Below, in pieces: positions 8,246 to 16,022 of a stretch of DNA of 34,504 nucleotides; the stretch's first letter is position 1, and each line of letters starts with the position of its first letter. A program made the position numbers and the translations under genes. The DNA is taken from the NCBI GenBank assembly GCA_002435145.1, contig DJLT01000122.1:1-34504 (forward strand), read 5' to 3'. Below the pieces are notes generated by a model, which worked only from the letters and a program-made list of their open reading frames with translations, ran no database searches and had not been told where the DNA came from. This DNA is from Neptuniibacter sp. UBA6509. Lineage in GTDB: Bacteria; Pseudomonadota; Gammaproteobacteria; Pseudomonadales; Balneatricaceae.

Positions 8246-9219
8246 TTGTACCACCCACATGTTTCGTTCACTTTGGAGGGCGACATCTTGAATGGATTCT
8301 TCATCCCTATTTTAGGATTCAATCTTGCGCGTTCATATGCATCATGAAAATCAGCATTGTTAATTCCTTTGCTTAGATCCGATGTTTCTAGAACTTTCAC
8401 AAACAACCGATTTATAAGGCGTGCTTTGCCTGCTGTAGCCAATAGGAGGCGCTGCAGCATTGTTTTGGAAGTAAGATCAATGCACTTCACACCTGAATCC
8501 TTCACGATCATGCAGCACACGTTTATGTATGCTTTAAACGCTGCATGTTCTTCCTCTGTTTGCACGTCAAATGGCGTGAGTGCTATCTGCTCATATGTAA
8601 AACGCTGATACAGTTCTTCATGCTCAGAAATAAGGTCGAAACCATCAGTAATACCGCACAGCAGAATGGCTAATCCGTGGTCATCCATGAGCACTTTGAT
8701 TTCATTTACAACATTGCGTGTACTGATTTGAGCTTGTCGTCGTAGAAGGTGTTGAAACTCATCCAAGATGATCATTTGTACACCTTGTTCCTGGACAAGG
8801 GTTTCTATTCTTCCCACCAATTCCGAATACGATCCTGTAGGTTTAGGGTGCTTAGCGGCCCTAAGGATCTTAGATAGAAGGCTTGTTACTGTAGCCTTTG
8901 CTGGCACAGACAGTTTAAGTACAGGGCATTTAGTCAGAACATCTGATTCATTGGCCTTGGGAACACCAAAGTACTCCTGTACATACTTGCCAATTATTAC
9001 GGATTTACCAACACCAGGCTCACCCAGTAGAAGCATACCTGTACCTTTTCCTGAGGCGACAGCGTGTTTTCTGCCACCATCAATCAGCTTTAATGCCTCA
9101 TCCATCTTGGGATAACGGATAATCCGTGAAACAAAGTTGCAGGTCTCAGGTTTAAGGCTATCAGTATCCACACCAAGCTCTTCAGCAACTGTTTCCAACC
9201 TATCAACTGCATTACTCAT
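8242..9219 (-). CDS. tnsC: TnsC/TniB AAA+ ATPase, transposition regulator
   Basis: 325 aa from ATGAGTAATGCA at 9219, which overlaps the end of the transposase gene by 8 bp and has an AAGGGG Shine-Dalgarno. The longer frame to 9273 would lie deep in the transposase. Walker A GEPGVGKS is at 66-73 and Walker B MIILDE at 149-154, followed by FQHLLRRQ. A DLTSKTMLQRLLLATAGKARLI segment fits the AAA+ lid. The family forms ATP-dependent filaments on target DNA that connect TniQ with the transposase and impose target immunity. The stop overlaps the tniQ start (ATGA), so stoichiometry is probably set by coupled translation. Confidence 0.92.
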   Translation of the reverse strand: MSNAVDRLETVAEELGVDTDSLKPETCNFVSRIIRYPKMDEALKLIDGGRKHAVASGKGTGMLLLGEPGVGKSVIIGKYVQEYFGVPKANESDVLTKCPVLKLSVPAKATVTSLLSKILRAAKHPKPTGSYSELVGRIETLVQEQGVQMIILDEFQHLLRRQAQISTRNVVNEIKVLMDDHGLAILLCGITDGFDLISEHEELYQRFTYEQIALTPFDVQTEEEHAAFKAYINVCCMIVKDSGVKCIDLTSKTMLQRLLLATAGKARLINRLFVKVLETSDLSKGINNADFHDAYERARLNPKIGMKNPFKMSPSKVNETCGWYK

Positions 9220-11197
9220 AGTAGAACCCCTTATTTTCGTCATCATTGCTATCAGTTGGTTGGCTTGACTCATCTACATTAGGAATTTCTTTCTCGCTCT
9301 GATCGGCCCCCCTAGACCCGTTTTGAGCGTTAAACTCCTCATTTCGCTTCTCTAACTCATGAACTTCATCCGTGATTTCATCAATATGTGCGGTTTCAGA
9401 CTTCTTGGGTTTACGTTGGCGGCGCTTTTCGGCTTCTTTCTGACGCGCCTGCTCGTGTATCTTGCTCTTACGCGCAACGCGAGGATGTCCATAACCTTTA
9501 TTCTTCTTAGGGGTAGGGTACGCAGCTTGGAATTCTGAAAGTGTCATCCCACTTGTGACCCTTATATCAAGCGTTGGGATCACGAGCATTTCGCCTGTAA
9601 ATGGGTCAGTTACATTAATTTCACTGATATCATTTGGACTGTATTCACAGGCAACAACCGCGTCTTCGCCACGAGCTTTAAGCTTCCTGTAGATTTCTTT
9701 AAGGTCGCCCTCAGCATCGTTGTAAAAAACATTTTCGTATTGAATCCCTTGTTCACCGTACTCACCTTGAATAGTGCGTGTATCAACAATTCCTTTGATG
9801 TATTTAATACGCTCAAAGTTAACAGGTAGCATTGGTGGGAATTTGCTGGGTACAGCTTGTTCTTGCCAGGTTTCGTATGGCGTTTTACCAAGCAGGCCTT
9901 TATGAGGGGATTGATGATATTCATCAACGATCCAGTGGGTTAGAGCATCGTGAAACTGAGCATAGGTAAGGCAAGCCCTTTCTGCGACGGTTTCATCAGT
10001 TAACTGCTGTTCTGTATACTTCCCGCAATACCCAGGAAGATGTCGAGCAAACTGACATCGAAGCGTAGCAAAGAAACTTTCCACGTAAGGCTTTTTCCAG
10101 CCTTTGCCCGTATCAACTGTTTCAGTTTGTGTGCCTACGTCTTCACAGAATGAGATAGTTTTGATGGCAGTGTTACCAACACCTCCATCGCCTACGTATA
10201 AATCAGAGACCCCAAACATAGGCCAGTCATTTACACATTCAGAAGAGTAGCTGTCTCGCGTCTTTGGTGTGATTGCGTGTTTGTAACTATCGATAACAGA
10301 GGCTGCAGATTCACCACGACCAATCTGAACATAAATACCTAAAAGACTTCGAGAATAACAATCTATACAAGCAAATACCGTGACTGTGCCTAAGTAACGA
10401 TCTGCATTGTCAACAAGGCCTACTGCGAGATGCACAGCATCAACTTCAACGCGTTCATGAATGCGTTCCACTACAAGCTTCCTGAGTGATTTACGATTCG
10501 CACTTCGCACGGCCTTCTTTCCATACTGAACAACCATTTTGTCGTATGGATTGGTCATGCGAGTGACCCATTCATTGAAAGTGGCGTAGCATGGACGCGC
10601 AACGTCTTCACCAAGAAATTCATTGACGTCGTCAACGAAGCAGTCATAAACAAATTGGATAGTAGGATTACCAGGTACAAGGTAGTACTGATCAATAGCC
10701 CAAACAGCCATATCTTTTACTTCTTGAGTGAAGATCGAAGCACGGTCTTTACGCTCATTCCTCCTCAGTGTCGAAGCAAGTCCTTGAGAGTGCTCTTTAT
10801 CTGCTTTAAACCAACGTTGAAGGCCTGCAACAGATGCCCCGATTTTATCTCTCGTCTGTCTCTGTACGCGATTGATAACTTGCTGCCTCAGCTTAACGCC
10901 ACCACAACCGCCTTTTTTCGAGACACGCTTTAGCTCTTCGATATAGCGCCGTCTGCGTTCAAGTTCGATTTTATCGTCGATACCCAGATTAACGGGTACT
11001 TCTTCTATTTTTCCCTTTCCAGCAAAGTACATAGTCTTGCCAAATTCTGAATTGGCTTCTTCTAAGGTTAGTGTTTTTATACCAATCTCTTCTTTATCGA
11101 ATTTGATCGCAATGTGCGAATCAAACAGTGGATCGACAGTTGCAGGAAGGCCGTGGTAAAGAACGCGAGTGTTAGGTTCACAAAATGACTGAAGCAT
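9212..11197 (-). CDS. tnsB: TnsB/TniA DDE transposase
   Basis: 661 aa. It carries an N-terminal helical DNA-binding part (about 75-210, including RRYIEELK and NRVQRQTRDKIGASVAGLQRWF). The RNase-H catalytic core has D253 (VEVDAVHL), D337 (YVGDGGV) and E373 (KPYVESFFATL). A beta-barrel region follows, then a charged C-terminal tail of about 100 residues rich in K, E and N, where TnsB proteins bind TnsC. The ATG has GGAG 9 nt upstream, and 45 bp separate it from tnsA. TnsB cuts and joins the 3' ends of the element, and with TnsA gives cut-and-paste movement. All catalytic residues are present. Confidence 0.93.
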   Translation of the reverse strand: MLQSFCEPNTRVLYHGLPATVDPLFDSHIAIKFDKEEIGIKTLTLEEANSEFGKTMYFAGKGKIEEVPVNLGIDDKIELERRRRYIEELKRVSKKGGCGGVKLRQQVINRVQRQTRDKIGASVAGLQRWFKADKEHSQGLASTLRRNERKDRASIFTQEVKDMAVWAIDQYYLVPGNPTIQFVYDCFVDDVNEFLGEDVARPCYATFNEWVTRMTNPYDKMVVQYGKKAVRSANRKSLRKLVVERIHERVEVDAVHLAVGLVDNADRYLGTVTVFACIDCYSRSLLGIYVQIGRGESAASVIDSYKHAITPKTRDSYSSECVNDWPMFGVSDLYVGDGGVGNTAIKTISFCEDVGTQTETVDTGKGWKKPYVESFFATLRCQFARHLPGYCGKYTEQQLTDETVAERACLTYAQFHDALTHWIVDEYHQSPHKGLLGKTPYETWQEQAVPSKFPPMLPVNFERIKYIKGIVDTRTIQGEYGEQGIQYENVFYNDAEGDLKEIYRKLKARGEDAVVACEYSPNDISEINVTDPFTGEMLVIPTLDIRVTSGMTLSEFQAAYPTPKKNKGYGHPRVARKSKIHEQARQKEAEKRRQRKPKKSETAHIDEITDEVHELEKRNEEFNAQNGSRGADQSEKEIPNVDESSQPTDSNDDENKGFYYE

Positions 11198-11242
11198 GAG
11201 CTTTCTCCAAAAAATTAATGATAGATTCGGTTAGGTACTGCG

Positions 11243-11854
11243 TTACCAGCTAAGCTGGAGGCTTGGTTCCCAAGGCTGAGTCAAGTCACATCTGAATAAA
11301 CGATGTGCGACTGCTCGCCGTATGAGGCATGGCCTGAACTTGTGTTCTTGAAGCAGATCGGCAATTTGAGAAATGGTTGCCGTTCGAATCGGTAGTTTTT
11401 TGGTGAATGCTAAAAATTCATCATGAGGTTGTTCTGAACGAAGAGCAGGCTGCAGGAAGCGAAGATTTTGTTCTCGCTTGCCAACACGTATCTGCTTTTC
11501 AGTAACAACTCGAAATACTTTATCTTCACGCGCAAAAAAACGAGTGAGGAGATAGCACTTCTCTTGGAAATAATCAGATAAGGTTTCTTCTGAGAACTTT
11601 ACTTCGTCCACGAATACAGGGCCGTCCTGCATTGTCACCTCAAAATCTGGGGTGTAACGACGAAGTTTTGCACCATGTTTGTATCGGACAGACTCGGGCT
11701 GCGCGACAAAAATGGCATCACGTTCAAAGTTCAGAAGATTGAAGTAGTCCTGCTCTAACTTACTCTCAAGTGCAGATACCCGTCGCGTGAAGGACGAATA
11801 AACGTGATAAGTAGAACGAACGTAAGATTGCTTACTAACCTTGCGTGCTTTCAT
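11243..11854 (-). CDS. tnsA: TnsA endonuclease
   Basis: 203 aa, a little shorter than Tn7 TnsA. The restriction-enzyme-like core has E in LESKLEQDYF, D in RRYTPDFEV and the K of FVDEVKF, matching the E-D-(Q/E)xK catalytic set of the family. The C-terminal 70 residues (RTATISQIADLLQEH) look like the winged-helix that contacts TnsC. An AAGGAGGT Shine-Dalgarno lies 6 nt before the ATG, the strongest ribosome binding site in the operon. TnsA cuts the 5' ends of the transposon, so the element should move by cut-and-paste rather than by cointegrate. It is the promoter-proximal gene of tnsA-tnsB-tnsC-tniQ-channel-NTase. Confidence 0.9.
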   Translation of the reverse strand: MKARKVSKQSYVRSTYHVYSSFTRRVSALESKLEQDYFNLLNFERDAIFVAQPESVRYKHGAKLRRYTPDFEVTMQDGPVFVDEVKFSEETLSDYFQEKCYLLTRFFAREDKVFRVVTEKQIRVGKREQNLRFLQPALRSEQPHDEFLAFTKKLPIRTATISQIADLLQEHKFRPCLIRRAVAHRLFRCDLTQPWEPSLQLSW

Positions 11855-11887
11855 CGTACACCTCCTTCAAAAGCGGAAGGGGACGGA

Positions 11888-12342
11888 AAGTCGCTTGTAG
11901 GTACAAGCAATGAGTTAATTGCTAATGAGCAATTCTCTTTCTGTCGGTGAGCTACAAAGCTCTGTGAATGGGTATTCGCATTTGGGTTTCTCAACAGTTT
12001 GCGACTTAGCTGTCGCTGGCACATATATTTCATGAGGGCATACCTCTATTTGGGGTGGTGCGTCTCGGCTTATAGGCGACTCCTTCTGTTAAGAAAATTG
12101 GTAGCTAGTGTTCACAAGGATAGTAATCCTGAGTATGTGTGTCAAATTTAGGAATAACGCTTAACCTGCTGTTTAATATGATTATTTTAATCTTAATTAA
12201 GGTATAAAAATGATAAAAGTGCGGGTGGACAATTCTGAAACTTCACGTCGCACGGAGCTTGTAGAAAAAACAACCATTATTATTAAAAAAGTCAAAACAA
12301 TGTTTTGAGACATCAAAAATAATTCAAATTTGCGACTAAAGT
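11888..12342. repeat. Cluster of GTCGC motifs upstream of tnsA, candidate transposase-binding region
   Basis: Upstream of tnsA the pentamer GTCGC recurs six times in 450 bp: plus strand near 11889, 12012 and 12247, minus strand near 12001, 12074 and 12331. Two minus-strand copies share a longer core (TTAGTCGCAAA and TAAGTCGCAAA). Repeated short sites next to tnsA are where the end of a Tn7-like element with its TnsB sites is expected. The exact terminus and the target duplication could not be identified. The rest of 11855-12518 is AT-rich and shows no convincing gene; a 60-codon frame at 11851-12033 is rejected. Confidence 0.3.
11893..11934 (-). promoter_or_regulatory. Two palindromes in the tnsA leader
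   Basis: GCTTGTA and TACAAGC at 11893-11908 are separated by two bases. AATTGCT and AGCAATT at 11917-11934 are separated by four. They lie 39-80 bp before the tnsA start. They could be operators for an element-borne repressor, mRNA hairpins, or part of the transposon end. No repressor gene is visible next to them. Confidence 0.5.
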
Positions 12343-12518
12343 ATAGTGATTATTTGTAATGTTTTTTGTATTCAAGGAGCCGCATTAGCAAATGCACATA
12401 GGATAATTACTGCTGAGCTGAAGCTCAGGCGCGATGGATGGGGTAATTTTGTATGAATGAACTAGGTTTATCGCTCCAATCTAGCTTCTGTAAAACCATT
12501 CTCAATATTTGTAAGTAT

Positions 12519-12791
12519 TTATTTAACTCTTCGTGGGTGGCCTTCGCCATACACCTCATAAGCCTTCTGTTTCAACAGATCGAGTTCAAAGTAATAGGCC
12601 ATCTGCAGCATATCGTTGAAGCGATAGCGTTCGACAACTTTGTAGAGAAGGATGTCAACGGACATACTCGGATTCGAATGATCGTAGGTATACTCTAGCT
12701 CCAAACATTTTACTAAGCGCTTTACAGAAGGGTTGGGTATTGCCCTTAATTGAAGTGATTTCGCTGTGAGCTTCACTAATAAATGCCCCAT
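12519..12791 (-). CDS. Small protein of unknown function
   Basis: 90 aa, start ATG at 12791 with no clear ribosome binding site. The composition is protein-like: KLTAKSLQLRAIPNPSVKRLVKCLELEYTY followed by SVDILLYKVVERYRFNDMLQMAYYFELDLLKQKAYEVYGEGHP, which should be helical. No family is recognised. The opposite-strand frame at 12453-12698 overlaps it and looks like its shadow. It stands alone beyond the presumed transposon end and could be a remnant of a longer gene. Confidence 0.4.
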   Translation of the reverse strand: MGHLLVKLTAKSLQLRAIPNPSVKRLVKCLELEYTYDHSNPSMSVDILLYKVVERYRFNDMLQMAYYFELDLLKQKAYEVYGEGHPRRVK

Positions 12792-13000
12792 AAGGTCAAT
12801 ACTCTCTAATCTTATGTTGTTTCTGATCTATTAAAGCATCAATAGGGCGAAACTCTAGAACGTTAGTGGCGAACATCTTAATTCCAAATAAACCTTTTAT
12901 TAACAATATGTTAGCGAGCACAAACTTGAAAACAATTCGTTATGTGATTTCGTATTTTGTGCTTGAATGAATACAGCTATTTGAACGCGAGGCACGAATA

Positions 13001-13216
13001 ATGAACAGTGAGTTTTACCAAGGCATCAATCAAAAGGCTTTCAAACTAGTCATTTGTTATTGCCCACCAGCCATCAACCCTGATCTTGAGCTCAGGATGA
13101 CAAAGTTAGTCGCTACAGCACTACTTATTGGTATCGAATCAGGGGCTATTGCTTCCTATCTAGCAGAGAGTGATGAAAAGAACTTACAGCAGCTTATCAG
13201 GCAAAGAGTTCATTAG
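13001..13216 (+). CDS. Small protein of unknown function, first of a pair
   Basis: 71 aa starting MNSEFYQGINQKAFKLVICY, with GAGG about 9 nt before the ATG. It is mixed alpha/beta with a hydrophobic stretch (KLVATALLIGIESGAIASYL) too broken for a membrane helix. No family is recognised. It ends 12 bp before the next gene and shares its strand, so the two are an operon. Ends in a helical IRQRVH tail. Confidence 0.55.
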   Translation: MNSEFYQGINQKAFKLVICYCPPAINPDLELRMTKLVATALLIGIESGAIASYLAESDEKNLQQLIRQRVH

Positions 13217-13228
13217 GAGAGGATGTAT

Positions 13229-13837
13229 ATGGGATTCTGTATTCAGCTATCTAGCGAGAGAGAAATTGGATTAGATGCTGAATTTCATCGGAAACTTGAG
13301 TTCATAGGGCTTTTTAAGGATTGGAACGAATACATAGCCAGTCAACTCATGTCAGGCAAACCTCATGATGTGGCTTCCCTGAGAGCTCACGGAAAGAGGT
13401 TCTGTCACTTGCGTGGAGTTGCTGCTCTTATCGATCTAACAGTCTTAATGAGCCGAGTACCAAAGCGCAGTGGTTATGTTGCCAGGTTCCCTGTACTTGA
13501 ATCAGTTCTGTTAAACCTCGGGCTAAAAGAAGAGTGGGATGAATATTTCCTTGGTCGTGCCTTTGTGTTGCTAGATAACGATGGAATTCGTGAGCCATCC
13601 AACTGGGGGATCTATTGGCATGATGTAGATAGGTTCTTCTCAATGCATAACCATCAATTGGTTCCGCTGATTGAACACAACTTGCCTCACGATACGGTTA
13701 TGAGCATTGTAAAAGGCAATCTAAAATTATCCAATCTCAACCTTTCAGATGAACAGTTTGATGTTGTATCCCTGGCGTCAAACGGGCTCATTTCAAACGA
13801 GGTAGCTATCAAGCGCTTAAAGAAATTACGGAATTGA
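13229..13837 (+). CDS. Protein of unknown function, second of a pair
   Basis: 202 aa. The ATG at 13229 is preferred over 13223 because AGGAG is 9 nt before it and only 3 nt before the other. Predicted soluble. The N-terminal MGFCIQLSSEREIGLDAEF is followed by helical segments (RKLEFIGLFKDWNEYIASQLMS, RAHGKRFCHLRGVAALIDLT), and the C-terminus (NLSDEQFDVVSLASNGLISNEVAIKRLKKL) resembles a short helix-turn-helix-like tail. No family is recognised. It is convergent with the membrane protein at 13908. The location inside a defence island makes an immunity or toxin-antitoxin role possible, but nothing in the sequence proves it. Confidence 0.55.
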   Translation: MGFCIQLSSEREIGLDAEFHRKLEFIGLFKDWNEYIASQLMSGKPHDVASLRAHGKRFCHLRGVAALIDLTVLMSRVPKRSGYVARFPVLESVLLNLGLKEEWDEYFLGRAFVLLDNDGIREPSNWGIYWHDVDRFFSMHNHQLVPLIEHNLPHDTVMSIVKGNLKLSNLNLSDEQFDVVSLASNGLISNEVAIKRLKKLRN

Positions 13838-13907
13838 TCTTCGCATCAACTCTCAGCATGAAAAACATTAATATTGATTGGCTTATATGGAACGTGTGAA
13901 TAGTGGT

Positions 13908-14696
13908 TCATTTTAATGGTGATATACATTTATCTACTCGGAAACTGTAGCTATCGTTGTCCTCACTCCGTTTTGATATGACTATTAGCTTTTCAGATAG
14001 ATAAGTCACACGTTGACCTGATGCTATTTCGCAATAACTGTGGGTTTCTGATTCAAATGAATAGGCAAACCACTTTGTAAACGAAGCGAGAGTTTCAGTA
14101 TAACCATCATTCTCTTTTGTAAATGCCATAGCAAGACTGATGACCACGATCAGACCAGTAAATCTTACGATGTTGGTAACAATTTCCAATCCACTCAGAG
14201 CATTATTTTTCCTACCAGCAAGTAGGCTTCTCATCGAAGTAATCCTGACAGGCATAAAGCTAAAAAGCATACCTATGATGATGAAGAATACACTAGTCAA
14301 TGCAAGGCAAATTGAGAGTGTAAGCGGTGATAAGAGGACAGCTAATAGGGATTGTGTAATTGGAAAAGCAGAAGAGGGAACATGTAATTCAGCGTTTATT
14401 GTTTGCCTAGCCATAGCAAGGCTAATACCACTGCCTATAACAAACGCTCCAGAGAGAATTAGCTTGCCTAGTCCTGACTGAACCATCGGTTTAACTAATG
14501 AATTAACAAAAACGATAAAGCCGTATGTTAGGGCAAATGCTCCCAGGTAATAGAGTAAATCTGCGTATTCAGTCAATCCTGTAAGCTTAGCCATCAGTGA
14601 TGCAGCTATAGCCAGCACAGCAATTATATAGCTTGCTGATTCTTCAGATTGTCTCTCCAGGAAGTCACCGATAGACTGTTTAATTGATTGGCGCAA
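13908..14696 (-). CDS. Multi-pass membrane protein of unknown function
   Basis: 262 aa. Predicted membrane helices are at about 23-40, 47-66, 76-96, 116-148 (one long or two short) and 177-193, with a soluble C-terminal domain of about 65 residues (SETHSYCEIASGQRVTYLSEKL). The N-terminus is charged and helical with no signal peptide. No family is recognised. It is transcribed divergently from mcrB across a 207-bp region that includes the shared leader block. Whether the two units share regulation cannot be told. A membrane-bound effector or partner of a neighbouring defence gene is possible. Confidence 0.65.
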   Translation of the reverse strand: MRQSIKQSIGDFLERQSEESASYIIAVLAIAASLMAKLTGLTEYADLLYYLGAFALTYGFIVFVNSLVKPMVQSGLGKLILSGAFVIGSGISLAMARQTINAELHVPSSAFPITQSLLAVLLSPLTLSICLALTSVFFIIIGMLFSFMPVRITSMRSLLAGRKNNALSGLEIVTNIVRFTGLIVVISLAMAFTKENDGYTETLASFTKWFAYSFESETHSYCEIASGQRVTYLSEKLIVISKRSEDNDSYSFRVDKCISPLK

Positions 14697-14807
14697 AATT
14701 CCTTCTCGCTTAATTTCATTACTTGTTTATAAATGTAACATGCTAAAAAACTGACAAAAATTCAATGGTTACCATTTTTCTTATCGTTATACCTAACATT
14801 CATCAGC

Positions 14808-14870
14808 TGTAGTACACTGATTTTCAATATAAATTGAGGCAGTGGACGCTTCATCCGTATTTTCCACTGC
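14808..14870 (+). promoter_or_regulatory. Shared upstream block with covarying hairpin, mcrB copy
   Basis: TGTAGTACACTGATTT at 14808-14823 is identical to 20167-20182 upstream of hsdM; it contains the 9-bp palindrome TGTAGTACA. A TATAAA box lies at 14828-14833. A hairpin follows: GCAGTGGA (14839-14846) with TCCACTGC (14863-14870), loop starting CGCTTCA. Compared with the hsdM copy, T843-A866 (last three digits) becomes C-G, a compensatory change, while the loop ACGCTTCA is kept. The hairpin ends 33 nt before the mcrB start. Confidence 0.75.
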
Positions 14871-14903
14871 GTTTTGGTTCTCTGATGTGGACAAGGTTAT
14901 TCA

Positions 14904-16022
14904 ATGGATTCTGATATTTCATATTGGTTCGTAGGTGCGCTCTGGGGTGGAACTGACGATCAAACCGAGCGGTTCTTAACTGAGGGTGTATGGGAGAATG
15001 GTTACGACGACAAGCATCTCGAGCTTGTCAAAACGATAAAACCAGGCGACCGCATTGCGATTAAAGCGTCCTTCACTCAAAAGAATGATCTTCCTTTTCA
15101 AAGTAACGGCTCAACGGCTTCCGTAATGGCAATCAAAGCTCGTGGATGTGTTACGAGTAATGAAGGAGATGGGCGACGAATCAGCGTGGACTGGGAGCCT
15201 TTAACACCTGAGAAACGTTGGTATTTCTTCACTCACAGAGGAACCATTTGGCATGTTAAAACCAATCGCTGGTTAGGAAAAGGACTGATTGATTTTACTT
15301 TCAACAATGTCGAACAGGATTATGACCGATTCAGAAATGATCCGTACTGGATAGAACGCTTTGGTGACAATCCTAACGACACAAAATTCCCTTGGACTAA
15401 GTTCTATGAAGAGTTTGCAACCAAGCTTTTGAATCACAAGGATGACAGAGCCCCGTTAGTTGATAAGCTCCACGAAATATCTCAACAAGTTGACGGCTTT
15501 ACTCCCCTGAACGACAAAGGAGATAACGATGCTGTCTTCGCTATAAAGGACATCTGCCCATTCACAATCATGGGTACCTTTAATCGAGGTATAACAGACT
15601 CAAATCGAAAGGCTATCGCTCGTAAACTTGCAGGTATTCTGGGTGTTGAGTCTGAAATACCGACTAGTTTCGATGGCATCCCTGTTCTAAATAATCAGAA
15701 GTCTTGGTTCTTTGCTTACGAGTATGAAAGGGCAGAAAGCGATATCGACAAACTTTGGGACGTGTTTGATGCAGCGATCAATTTTTCAGATGGTGATGCT
15801 GATGAGTTTGGTTCACATTTTGCTGATGCTTATGACACTGTAACTGAAGTTAAGAACGTGGGTTGGAATCTGACTATGGGGCTTTACTGGATTCGGCCTT
15901 GGACCTTCCTCCCACTAGATGGTAATTCACAAAGGTATGTCCAAGAGAAACTGGGAACCTCTCTATCTCTAAAAATGGGCCTAAAGGGCGATGTAACTCA
16001 AGCGATTACCTTAAGGTGTTAA
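14904..16022 (+). CDS. mcrB: McrB N-terminal part (modified-DNA recognition), split by a frameshift
   Basis: 372 codons. The first 150 residues (YWFVGALWGGTDDQTERF to RGTIWHV) match the EVE/PUA-like DNA-recognition end seen in many McrB-family proteins. Residues 170-355 continue the usual middle region (GMYWIRPW-like GLYWIRPWTFLPLDGNSQRY). After about residue 357 the frame is wrong. Reading one base off from the TGGGCC tract near 15976-15981 gives PKGRCNSSDYLKVLNS, which joins smoothly to the next reading frame. A single-base deletion in the G-run therefore most likely broke one mcrB gene of about 790 codons. It could also be a sequencing error or, less likely, a frameshifting site. AAGG lies 9 nt before the ATG. 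Confidence 0.85.
   Translation: MDSDISYWFVGALWGGTDDQTERFLTEGVWENGYDDKHLELVKTIKPGDRIAIKASFTQKNDLPFQSNGSTASVMAIKARGCVTSNEGDGRRISVDWEPLTPEKRWYFFTHRGTIWHVKTNRWLGKGLIDFTFNNVEQDYDRFRNDPYWIERFGDNPNDTKFPWTKFYEEFATKLLNHKDDRAPLVDKLHEISQQVDGFTPLNDKGDNDAVFAIKDICPFTIMGTFNRGITDSNRKAIARKLAGILGVESEIPTSFDGIPVLNNQKSWFFAYEYERAESDIDKLWDVFDAAINFSDGDADEFGSHFADAYDTVTEVKNVGWNLTMGLYWIRPWTFLPLDGNSQRYVQEKLGTSLSLKMGLKGDVTQAITLRC

Noticed and set aside
8768-9115. 115-codon plus-strand frame opposite tnsC
   Set aside because: Antisense of the Walker A/B region of an intact ATPase gene; no ribosome binding site or family.
9610-9927. 105-codon minus-strand frame within tnsB
   Set aside because: Lies in another frame of an intact transposase with all catalytic residues.
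11851-12033. 60-codon frame upstream of and overlapping the tnsA start
   Set aside because: Low-complexity residues over palindromes and motif repeats; no protein-like pattern. A leader peptide is not excluded.
1146-12342. Repeat A and the GTCGC cluster as the two ends of the Tn7-like element
   Set aside because: Repeat A has a TCGAC core in the wrong orientation for an inverted terminal repeat, and its closest match is the direct repeat at 28089, not the tnsA side.
12453-12698. 81-codon plus-strand frame opposite the 90-aa gene
   Set aside because: Overlaps a more protein-like minus-strand frame; hydrophobic composition looks like a shadow.
14140-14481. 113-codon plus-strand frame opposite the membrane protein
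   Set aside because: Antisense shadow of transmembrane segments.
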